A stretch of DNA of 7,618 nucleotides from assembly GCA_018894655.1 (NCBI GenBank), contig JAHIPE010000228.1, positions 1 to 7,618 on the forward strand, written 5' to 3'. Both the position numbers and the translations under genes were made by a program. The DNA is from Actinomycetota bacterium. Lineage in GTDB: Bacteria > Actinomycetota > Geothermincolia > Fen-727 > Anoxymicrobiaceae. Shown here piece by piece: positions 1 through 5,639 of this stretch. Position 1 is the first letter of the stretch. The number at the start of each line of letters is the position of its first letter. The notes under the pieces are model-generated. The model worked only from the letters and a program-made list of their open reading frames with translations, was not told the DNA's origin and ran no database searches.

Positions 1-338
1 ACATCCACCCCGGTTTCGAGGATATCGGAGCAGATCACCTGCCCGTCCTCCACCGGGGCTTCGACCTCCACCCCGTCAAGTGCCCTGACCGCGTCCACCA
101 CCAGTCCCTTCGGTATCGCGTCGGTAGTCCTCACAGGCAGGAGCGGGAGCGTGCCCCCTTTCACCCTCACCGTGGTGGTCACCACCCGGCGGGGGTCCTT
201 GAACTCCTCGGCGGCGTACCTCTCGCCTATCTTGCAGTCGGCACCGGTAACCTCCAACACCTCGCCGTTCTCCTCGATAAGCTCGAGCGAGCAGCCAAGG
301 GGGCAGCTAATGCAGATGAAGGCGTGCTTACTCTTCAT
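1..338 (-). CDS. DUF1667 domain protein (C-terminus beyond window)
   Basis: The first 112 codons are present and the 3' part is lost at the window edge. The N-terminus reads MKSKHAFICISCPLGCSLEL, followed by GADCKIGERYA. The CxxCxxxC cluster (Cys 9, 12 and 16) and the later Cys in GADC are the hallmark of the DUF1667 family, small cytoplasmic proteins encoded next to GlpA-like dehydrogenases. The cysteines are likely metal or Fe-S ligands, which is inferred from their spacing. The ATG at 338-336 is preceded by GGAGGT about 8 bases upstream. The gene starts inside the end of the preceding oxidoreductase gene (11-base overlap), so translation is probably coupled and the product likely works with that enzyme. 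The biochemical role of the family is not settled; an accessory electron-transfer subunit is the usual guess. Confidence 0.88.
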   Translation of the reverse strand, partial: MKSKHAFICISCPLGCSLELIEENGEVLEVTGADCKIGERYAAEEFKDPRRVVTTTVRVKGGTLPLLPVRTTDAIPKGLVVDAVRALDGVEVEAPVEDGQVICSDILETGVD

Positions 339-1596
339 CTGAAACCACCTCCACGGAGATGGGGCCGACCTTCCCCCGGCCACCGAAGTCCCCGGGGGAG
401 ATGTCCGCCTTGATCATCTCCGGGGGCAGGACCATCTTCGCCTTGCGCCGAGTGAGCACCTCGCCGCCGGCAAGCACCTGGATCGCGACCGACCGCTGGG
501 GGCGCTCCACCCGGAAGTAGAAGCTCATGTCGCGGCCGGTGTCGCGGACCAGTTGCGGCACCACGTACTTCACGTTCTCCCCGGGGACCACCCGAATTGG
601 CTTCTTCCTCCTGCCCGGCTTCCGCACGTACTCCGCGGCGCCTTCCCCCGCGTCTTCCGCGCTCCGGGAGACGTAGTCCACCAGGTCGAAGACGTTCACC
701 ACGTTGCCGGCGGAGAACATCCCGGGAACGGACGTCCCCATCCGCTCGTCAACCACCGGCCCGCCGGTAACCGGGTCCAGCTCCACGCCCGCCTTCTTGG
801 ATATCTCGTTCTCCGGGATAAGGCCTACCGAGAGCATGAGCGTGTCGCATGGGACGAAGCGCTCCGTGTCCTTTATCGGCTTGAACTCGCTGTCCACCTC
901 GGCCACCGAGACCCCCTCCACCCTCTTCTTCCCGTGTATAAACGTGACGGTATGCGAGAGGTGCAGCGGTATATCGAAGTCGTGCAGGCACTGGACCACG
1001 TTCCTGGTGATCCCCCCGGGGTGATCCATCAGCTCAAACACCCCCGCCACCTCCGCTCCCTCCAGCGTGACCCTCCTGGCCATGATGAGGCCAATGTCCC
1101 CCGACCCCAAGATGACCATCTTCCTGCCCGGCATCAGCCCCTCGATGTTGATGTAGCGCTGCGCCAGCCCGGCGTTTACCACCCCCGCCGGGCGGTAGCC
1201 GGGGAGGAGTATCTGGTGGCGGGTGCGCTCCCTGCACCCCATGGCCAGTACGATCGCCTTGGGCTGGATGTCGATTATCCCCTCACGGGCGTTCACCGCG
1301 GTGATGCGCCGCTTGGGGCTGATGTCCAGTACAAGCGTGTTCAGCTTCGCCTCGACGTCGGTCCCGCCCAGCTCGTCGATGTACCGCTGGGCGTACTGGG
1401 GGCCGGTGAGCGCCTCCTTGAACACGATAGAGCCGAAGCCGTCGTGGATGCACTGAGGCAGTATCCCCCCCAGTTCCATGTCCCGCTCGATGAGCATGAC
1501 GTCTTCCATGCCGGCCCGATAGGCGGCGATAGCCGCGGCAAGCCCCGCGGGGCCCGCCCCTATGACCGCGACGTCCGGCCTCCTTATCTTCTTCAT
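328..1596 (-). CDS. FAD/NAD(P)-dependent oxidoreductase of the GlpA-like/DUF1667 operon
   Basis: This is a 422-residue cytoplasmic flavoprotein of the pyridine nucleotide-disulfide oxidoreductase class. Visible motifs are the N-terminal FAD dinucleotide fold VAVIGAGPAGLAAA (residues 9-22), ERDMELGGILPQCIHDGFG (37-55, with family Cys 49), a second Rossmann motif VILGSGDIGL (161-170) for NAD(P)H, and a C-terminal FAD contact GMFSAGNVVNVFDLVD (292-307). A small domain of about 85 residues follows. The family usually sits between a GlpA-like dehydrogenase and DUF1667, as here. Its likely role is electron transfer between NAD(H) and the partner flavoprotein. From memory, a homologous Thermotoga pair was purified as a heterodimeric NADH oxidase, so the physiological substrate need not be glycerol-3-phosphate. 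The ATG at 1596 directly follows the TAG stop of the upstream gene. A GGAGGAAA site lies within that gene's last codons, about 7-8 bases from the start, indicating translational coupling. Confidence 0.92.
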   Translation of the reverse strand: MKKIRRPDVAVIGAGPAGLAAAIAAYRAGMEDVMLIERDMELGGILPQCIHDGFGSIVFKEALTGPQYAQRYIDELGGTDVEAKLNTLVLDISPKRRITAVNAREGIIDIQPKAIVLAMGCRERTRHQILLPGYRPAGVVNAGLAQRYINIEGLMPGRKMVILGSGDIGLIMARRVTLEGAEVAGVFELMDHPGGITRNVVQCLHDFDIPLHLSHTVTFIHGKKRVEGVSVAEVDSEFKPIKDTERFVPCDTLMLSVGLIPENEISKKAGVELDPVTGGPVVDERMGTSVPGMFSAGNVVNVFDLVDYVSRSAEDAGEGAAEYVRKPGRRKKPIRVVPGENVKYVVPQLVRDTGRDMSFYFRVERPQRSVAIQVLAGGEVLTRRKAKMVLPPEMIKADISPGDFGGRGKVGPISVEVVSDEE

Positions 1597-3141
1597 CTAA
1601 CCGATTTCCTCCAGGAAGTGCTTTGTCTCCCCCGCGAACAGGCGGGACCCCCCGCCGTCCTTGGTCACCGCGGTTACCGGCATCCACAGTTCGCGGGCGA
1701 TGATCGCCGCCACCCGGTTTCCGCAGAACCCCCCGTGACACCTTCCCATGCCCGCCCGGGTCCTCCGCTTCACCGCGTCCATGTTGGTAGCGGGCACTAT
1801 CCCGTGGATGGCGTTCACCACGTCCGCCTCGGTCACCTGCTCGCAGCGGCAGATCACGTGCCCGTGGCGCCTGTCCTCCTTTATGAGGCGCTCCCGACCT
1901 TTCCGGTCCTGGTCGGCGAAGAGCGCCGGCGTGGGCCTTACGGGATCAAAGCCGGGCCTGGGCTCCGACGGAACCCCGAGGTCCTGCAATATCTCCAGAA
2001 CCATCTGGGCCACCGCGGGGGCGGATGCCAGGCCGGGAGACTGCATTCCGGCCACGTTCACGAAGCCGTGGGCGGTGTCGGATGGTCCGATAATGAAGTC
2101 CTCGTCGGTGGTTGGCGCGCGCACGCCGCTGAACGCCGCTATCACCGATCTTCGGGGGAAATCGGGCAGCAGGTAGTGGAACCTCTCGAATATCTCCTCT
2201 ATCTCCCCGGCGGAGATGGAGGTGTCGTTCTTGTCGTCCACCTCGATGGCGGTGGGGCCCAGTTGCAGGTTGCCCTCGATGGTGGGCATCCCGCCTCCAC
2301 CCTTGCTCTTCTTCTTTACGAACAGCTTGGCTTCCGCCACGCTGCCGCGCACGTACTCGGTGGTGGTTTCCTTGTCGAATATCAGGGTAGCCCCCTTTCG
2401 GGGGTGTATCTTGAAGCCGCCGGCACCGGCCATGTCGGCCACGTCGTCGGCGAAGACGCCGGCGGCATTGACCACGATGGGGGCGCTTATCTCTCCCCGG
2501 TCGGTGACGACCCCCTTCACCCTCCCGCCTTCCACGTTCACGCCGGTCACCTCGGTGTCCAGAAAAACCTTCGCCCCGTTTATGATTGCGTGCTCCGCCA
2601 GGGCTATGGTCAGCTTGTACGGGGACACCAGCCCATAGGTGGGATCGTGGACGCCCACTATCGCCTCCCGGGTTACGTTGGGCTCCATTCGGAAGATCTC
2701 CTCGCGCCCCACGATGCGCTGCCCCGGTATGCCCTTCCTCTTTCCGCTCAAGAGGATCAGCCGGGGCACCAACTCCTTCAGCAGTTGTCTTCTAAGGGCG
2801 GGAAGCCGCCCGGTCACCCGGTCGGGGAGGGAGCGGGGGGTGATCACGATGAGGAGGCCCTGCCGCTTGAAATCAACCCCGAGGCCCTTCACAAACTCTT
2901 CGTACATCCGGTTCCCCCGGACGTTCAATTTCTGCTTGAGCGTGCCGTGCTTCTCCCCGATGCCGCTGTGAACCTCGGCGTTGTTAGCCTTGCTGGTGCC
3001 GTCGGCGACGTCGGCCTCTTTCTCCAGGATGACTACGTCAGGCGTGTACCTGGTGACCTCCCTGGCGATGGAGCAACCGATAACCCCGCCGCCTATCACC
3101 ACGACCCCGGCCTCGCGTGGCAACGCCGCCCGGCCCGTCAC
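1597..3141 (-). CDS. GlpA-like FAD-dependent dehydrogenase with C-terminal [2Fe-2S] (BFD-like) domain
   Basis: This 514-residue protein is of the DAO/GlpA superfamily. The N-terminus carries the FAD fold VVVIGGGVIGCSIAREV (residues 13-29) with the acidic ribose-binding LEKE (39-42). KANNAEVHSGIG (51-62) is typical of the anaerobic G3P dehydrogenase-like subgroup. The FAD-contacting C-terminal loop is VAGMQSPGLASAP (363-375). Residues 429-480 form a BFD-like [2Fe-2S] domain with C431-R-C433 and C468...C473 (CHGGFC). The family oxidises sn-glycerol-3-phosphate to dihydroxyacetone phosphate, or acts as the large subunit of an NADH-oxidising flavoprotein. Both readings are from family knowledge; the sequence does not choose between them. 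The start is GTG at 3141-3139, with GAAGG 7 bases upstream (spacer TTATACA). It is the first gene of the three-gene set. No membrane segment is seen and no convincing sigma-70 promoter was found upstream. Confidence 0.9.
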   Translation of the reverse strand: MTGRAALPREAGVVVIGGGVIGCSIAREVTRYTPDVVILEKEADVADGTSKANNAEVHSGIGEKHGTLKQKLNVRGNRMYEEFVKGLGVDFKRQGLLIVITPRSLPDRVTGRLPALRRQLLKELVPRLILLSGKRKGIPGQRIVGREEIFRMEPNVTREAIVGVHDPTYGLVSPYKLTIALAEHAIINGAKVFLDTEVTGVNVEGGRVKGVVTDRGEISAPIVVNAAGVFADDVADMAGAGGFKIHPRKGATLIFDKETTTEYVRGSVAEAKLFVKKKSKGGGGMPTIEGNLQLGPTAIEVDDKNDTSISAGEIEEIFERFHYLLPDFPRRSVIAAFSGVRAPTTDEDFIIGPSDTAHGFVNVAGMQSPGLASAPAVAQMVLEILQDLGVPSEPRPGFDPVRPTPALFADQDRKGRERLIKEDRRHGHVICRCEQVTEADVVNAIHGIVPATNMDAVKRRTRAGMGRCHGGFCGNRVAAIIARELWMPVTAVTKDGGGSRLFAGETKHFLEEIG

Positions 3142-3224
3142 TGTATAACCTTCAAGGCCGGCGATGCCCGGTATGCGGAAAGAACTCGATACATGAGACG
3201 AATACTAATGGAATCTCGCCGTAA

Positions 3225-3374
3225 ACACTATCCCGCCGCAGCGGACTTGTCCGGCGCGTTCCCTGCGGGGTTATCCTAGTCTTGTCATGCCTGCTTCTCT
3301 TGCCTGTGGCGGCCCGCGCGGACGTCTCGTACACATGGGTAAAGCAGGACTCCGGCTCCAACGCAAGATGGTGA
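3225..3374 (+). pseudogene. 5' relic of a secreted protein (signal peptide; possible YCF48/BNR propeller start)
   Basis: This plus-strand frame opens after a TAA at 3222 and stops at TGA 3372-3374. It has no ATG, GTG or TTG that would place a start before the signal sequence. It reads as a textbook signal peptide: a basic segment SRRSGLVRRVPCG, a hydrophobic core VILVLSCLLLLPV and a signal-peptidase-like end AARA, followed by DVSYTWVKQDSGSNARW and the stop. The W-x-x-QDSG wording resembles the mature N-terminus of secreted YCF48/BNR-repeat proteins, from memory. With no start codon and no body, it looks like a leftover 5' fragment. An ATG frame at 3193 or 3208 (MRRILMESRRK...) lies upstream in another phase, so a frameshift is possible. 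It lies on the opposite strand to both neighbours. A chance hydrophobic frame in GC-rich DNA is the alternative. Confidence 0.4.
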
Positions 3375-3383
3375 CAGGCACCA
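3369..3383. repeat. Short inverted repeat, REP-like or weak terminator
   Basis: TGGTG (3369-3373), a 5-base loop ACAGG, and CACCA (3379-3383) form a perfect 5-bp inverted repeat 16 bases beyond the stop codon of the minus-strand membrane protein gene (3399). On that strand no U-rich tract follows, so it would be a poor intrinsic terminator. Similar short GGTGnnnnnCACC units recur between genes in many bacterial genomes as REP-type sequences; that link is from memory. Only one copy is visible in this window. Confidence 0.3.
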
Positions 3384-3398
3384 GACGCAACCCGGGGG

Positions 3399-5204
3399 CT
3401 ACTTCTCTAAGCGGTAGACGTAGTCGTCGCCAAACCTCTCCACGAGTTCCATATCATCGTGGCTTCTTTCCCACTCGATGATTCTCTGAAGAGTTGCGGG
3501 GTCATACTGACCGCCGTGGACTATCATGTACTCGACCCCCTCCGCCTTGAAGAAGTCGATCGCCTCACTCGACGGGAAATCCCTCGCCGCGAAGACGCCT
3601 TCGTAGTAGGAAGGCGGTATGAAGCCGCTGTAGCCGTTGAATATCTTCTTCCAGTGGAGCGTGGAGTAATACGTCCTCATCGGCTCCCTCTGCGGCCATG
3701 TCTCCTCGTACTGCAACCCCCACTCGAACGTGTCCTCGTCGTACTCCGCCAGGGGCATCTCCACTGTGGGGGCCTCCCCCTCCTGCTCCCCCAGCCACGT
3801 GTAGACTGGAGGGAATTCGTCCTCGAGCGGGACCCTGTACATGGGGAGGCTTGACGACATGAGGTCTACCAGCAGGAGGCCCACGATGAGCAGTGCCGCC
3901 GCGGCACCTGCCGTGGCACCTCGCCCCGACGACGCCCGGGCGATCACCGTTTTCACCGCGAAGCCGGAGAGGACCGCCAGCGACAGGATTACCAGTATGA
4001 CGAATCTCCCCGGGACCCTTATGACCTTGAACCCCGGAAAGACGTAGTAGAGGAGCTCGTAAGGCATCGGCAAGTCCAGCCTGTGGCCGAACGCGTACAG
4101 GGAGCTGCCCAGGCACAGGACGAAGGAGACCGCGGCGACAGCCACGTAGTACCGGACGTAGAACCGCTCCTTTCCTTTTCCCCCGTGAAACAGATAGATA
4201 GCGCCGGCAACCCCCAGGACCAGCGGTACCAGGCCGAGGAACAGGGACCTCTCCGTTTCGCCCCCCCGCTCTTCCGTGGTCTCCCTGAGGCCCGCGGTCA
4301 GCCTGCCCCATACGAGATTCTCGGGCGGGGCGATGGCGAAGTCCCTCACGTCGGCGGAGAAGAGGTCCACCTCCCCTATCTCCCGCTCGAAGCGCGGTTC
4401 GTCCTTTTGTATCCTCAGGTAGGGAAGGGCGAACGGCACCGTCAGGGCCATGGCCAGTAGAACGGATATCAACAGCACCCCGGTCCACCGCACGGTGAAG
4501 CTCCTCCTGTCCATTATCAACCGGACCAGGAGGAAGGCGAGGACCGCCACCGCCAGGATTACCCCGTAATACCACGTCGCCAGGGTCTGGAGGAGGAAGA
4601 ACAGGGCAAACAGGGCGGCGTCACGTGTTCTTCCCTCCTCCGAGTACCGGTGAAGAAAGAGAAGAGACAGCGGGATCCAGCAGGCGGCGGAGAGCTGGAG
4701 GTGGCCCATGTGGGCGAGCCGGGGCGGGGCGAAGGCGAAGATGATCCCGGCGACCACCCCCGCCGTCCTGTTCCCGGTCAGGCGCTTCGTCAGGAGATAC
4801 GCTCCCAGGGCACAGAGAAAGAGGTTGAATATCAGCATGTAGTTCGCGGTCTGAATAGGGTTTCCAGTCGCGGCCATCAGCGGGATCGCCATCACGGCGG
4901 TAGTTATCTGGTGCTCGGAGTAGGCGAGTGTGTACGGGTTCGGGTAGTAGATGTTCGCGTTGAAGAAATCCAGCGGGTTTTCAGATAGGGCGTGGATGTC
5001 CCACGCCAGTGTCCACGCCTGGAACGTGGTGTCGTAGGGGTCCTTGTAGGTGGCGTGGTCACCCTCGGAAAGCAGCGGCCTGGTGAACAACACGGAGAGC
5101 ACGAGAAAAAGCAGGACGATGACCGCGGTGAGGACTATGGGACCGCGGTCCTTTTCCTCTCTTCTCGCGGTTGAGGCGTTCCGCCCGGATGTGGATTCGT
5201 TCAA
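3399..5204 (-). CDS. Polytopic membrane protein, GT-C glycosyltransferase-like
   Basis: This 601-residue integral membrane protein has about 11-12 predicted helices, roughly at residues 22-42, 98-112, 121-140, 147-162, 168-186, 195-212, 214-232, 240-261, 319-340, 350-372, 399-419 and 430-449. A soluble C-terminal domain follows (about 455-601). The first outer loop carries D55-P-Y-D58 and IYYPNPYTLAYSEHQ (85-99), the layout of GT-C enzymes, which use lipid-phosphate sugars and keep acidic residues in loop 1. The C-terminal domain contains YYSTLHWKKIFNGYSGF (512-528) and GVEYMIVHGG (556-565), features I associate with YfhO/PMT-like membrane proteins of unknown substrate. The start is TTG at 5204-5202, with GGAG 7 bases upstream. 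The 46-base gap to the small membrane protein gene upstream suggests co-transcription. No polysaccharide genes are adjacent, so the acceptor cannot be guessed. The gene is confident; the glycosyltransferase role is moderate. Confidence 0.85.
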   Translation of the reverse strand: MNESTSGRNASTARREEKDRGPIVLTAVIVLLFLVLSVLFTRPLLSEGDHATYKDPYDTTFQAWTLAWDIHALSENPLDFFNANIYYPNPYTLAYSEHQITTAVMAIPLMAATGNPIQTANYMLIFNLFLCALGAYLLTKRLTGNRTAGVVAGIIFAFAPPRLAHMGHLQLSAACWIPLSLLFLHRYSEEGRTRDAALFALFFLLQTLATWYYGVILAVAVLAFLLVRLIMDRRSFTVRWTGVLLISVLLAMALTVPFALPYLRIQKDEPRFEREIGEVDLFSADVRDFAIAPPENLVWGRLTAGLRETTEERGGETERSLFLGLVPLVLGVAGAIYLFHGGKGKERFYVRYYVAVAAVSFVLCLGSSLYAFGHRLDLPMPYELLYYVFPGFKVIRVPGRFVILVILSLAVLSGFAVKTVIARASSGRGATAGAAAALLIVGLLLVDLMSSSLPMYRVPLEDEFPPVYTWLGEQEGEAPTVEMPLAEYDEDTFEWGLQYEETWPQREPMRTYYSTLHWKKIFNGYSGFIPPSYYEGVFAARDFPSSEAIDFFKAEGVEYMIVHGGQYDPATLQRIIEWERSHDDMELVERFGDDYVYRLEK

Positions 5205-5250
5205 TCTCGTACTCCGTGTCGCGACCTACAGGTAACGCCGCCGAGGTTAC

Positions 5251-5481
5251 TCAACCTTTGGCGGCCTTGCCCACCGAAGTGGCGAGTATGCGCGCCAGCA
5301 TCGATATAACGAAGTAAATATAGAAGACCATCGCCAGCAGTATCCAGGTAATCGGGGTGAAGCCCGCGATGTCCTTGTTCAGGATCGCGGTGATTATTCC
5401 CACCAGTCACAGCCCATCCCCGAAGCACCCGCACAGCCACATCATCGCCCGGCTCTCCATCAGCTTGATCATCGGTGTCAT
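5251..5481 (-). CDS. Small two-helix membrane protein with in-frame TGA (candidate selenoprotein or nonsense-interrupted gene)
   Basis: From ATG 5481-5479 the frame runs 24 codons (MTPMIKLMESRAMMWLCGCF then GDGL), meets TGA at 5409-5407 (codon 25), then continues 51 codons in the same frame to TGA at 5253-5251. Read through, it gives a 76-residue protein. Helix 1 is about residues 13-34, spanning codon 25, and helix 2 is about 44-66, with a basic tail ending SVGKAAKG. Both halves show coding-type third positions: 22 of 24 codons before and 39 of 51 after the TGA end in G or C. GAGGTG lies 4 bases upstream of the ATG. Cys 17 and Cys 19 lie near codon 25. I do not recognise the family. The TGA may encode selenocysteine (see the hairpin at 5364-5390 and the neighbouring Se-linked genes), or be a Trp-to-stop mutation or base error; a residue within a helix would suit Trp. 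A short inverted repeat (GTAAC/GTTAC, 5232-5250) follows the stop. The gene is probably co-transcribed with the GT-C-like gene. Confidence 0.55.
5364..5390 (-). promoter_or_regulatory. Stem-loop downstream of the in-frame TGA, bSECIS-like
   Basis: On the minus strand, CCGCGAT (5390-5384) pairs perfectly with ATCGCGG (5370-5364). Inside this stem, CCT (5383-5381) pairs with AGG (5375-5373), leaving a 2-base bulge (AC) and an apical loop GAACA (5380-5376) that begins with G. There are 26 nt between the TGA and the loop. The bacterial SECIS pattern I recall asks for a short-loop hairpin about 16-37 nt after the UGA, with a G in the first two loop positions; this one fits. It lies within codons, so chance pairing in GC-rich sequence is possible. 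A competing GGTG/CACC pairing (5404-5401 with 5392-5389) exists. Confidence 0.35.
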
Positions 5482-5627
5482 TTCTCACCTCATTGTAGTT
5501 TGATGATTCATTCTAATCCTACTCCTACAACACATACAGCAGTGGAGTGACGGTCACGACAAGAGAAACTGAAGCGGAGGAAGAGTATCTCCTGACAATC
5601 ACCAGGAGGTAGCCTGTCCACCGGTCA
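5482..5627. promoter_or_regulatory. Divergent intergenic control region
   Basis: This 146-base gap separates the minus-strand small membrane protein gene from the plus-strand desulfurase gene and must hold promoters for both. It is visibly more AT-rich between about 5491 and 5540 than its surroundings. On the minus strand, TAGAAT (5515-5510) is a possible -10, but no good -35 stands 16-18 bases upstream. On the plus strand, TTGTAG (5493-5498) lies only about 15 bases before TAATCC, which is a poor match. No promoter is therefore assigned. The region also contains the GTGAC-G-GTCAC palindrome and the purine/pyrimidine arms of the desulfurase leader. Confidence 0.5.
5547..5557. promoter_or_regulatory. 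Palindrome GTGAC-G-GTCAC, possible operator
   Basis: This perfect 5+1+5 inverted repeat lies in the divergent gap, 71 bases before the desulfurase start and 66 bases from the small membrane protein start. That position suits a regulator controlling one or both genes. No regulator family is recognised from the site, and no second copy is seen in the window, so an operator role is a guess. Confidence 0.25.
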
Positions 5628-5639
5628 ATGGAACCTCCT
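5576..5639 (+). promoter_or_regulatory. Leader with alternative Shine-Dalgarno pairings for the desulfurase gene
   Basis: Four complementary arms alternate: GGAGG (5576-5580), CTCCTG (5589-5594), AGGAGGT (5604-5610) and ACCTCCT (5633-5639). CTCCTG pairs perfectly with CAGGAG (5603-5608) across an 8-base loop. Alternatively, AGGAGGT pairs over 7 bp with ACCTCCT, which lies in codons 2-4, placing the ATG in the loop. GGAG (5576-5579) can also pair with CTCC (5589-5592). AGGAGGT is the only strong ribosome site, yet it stands 17 bases from the ATG, which is too far for normal use. A translational switch is possible, but such motifs can arise by chance in purine-rich leaders. No known riboswitch class is recognised. 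Confidence 0.3.

Noticed and set aside
553..3279. A 908-codon plus-strand open frame spanning both flavoprotein genes
   Set aside because: It lies antisense to two genes with clear FAD, NAD(P) and Fe-S motifs. Its product is rich in His, Arg, Pro and Gly with no recognisable domain, as expected of an antisense shadow in GC-rich DNA.
3152..3361. A 69-codon minus-strand frame upstream of the GlpA-like gene
   Set aside because: It has no domain and poor composition, and it overlaps a far more protein-like signal peptide frame on the other strand.
3565..4575. A 336-codon minus-strand frame inside the GT-C-like gene
   Set aside because: It is Gly/Arg/Pro-rich and lacks membrane segments. The overlapping 601-residue frame has coherent helices and family features.
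5407..5409. Genome-wide reassignment of TGA to an amino acid
   Set aside because: The desulfurase gene ends with TGA immediately before its coupled partner, and the small membrane protein itself ends in TGA, so TGA works as a stop here. Only context-dependent recoding or a mutation is left.
5201..5488. A 95-codon minus-strand frame from GTG 5488 over the small membrane protein gene
   Set aside because: The product is hydrophilic and low in complexity, with no domain. The other phase gives two clean membrane helices and better third-position composition on both sides of its TGA.
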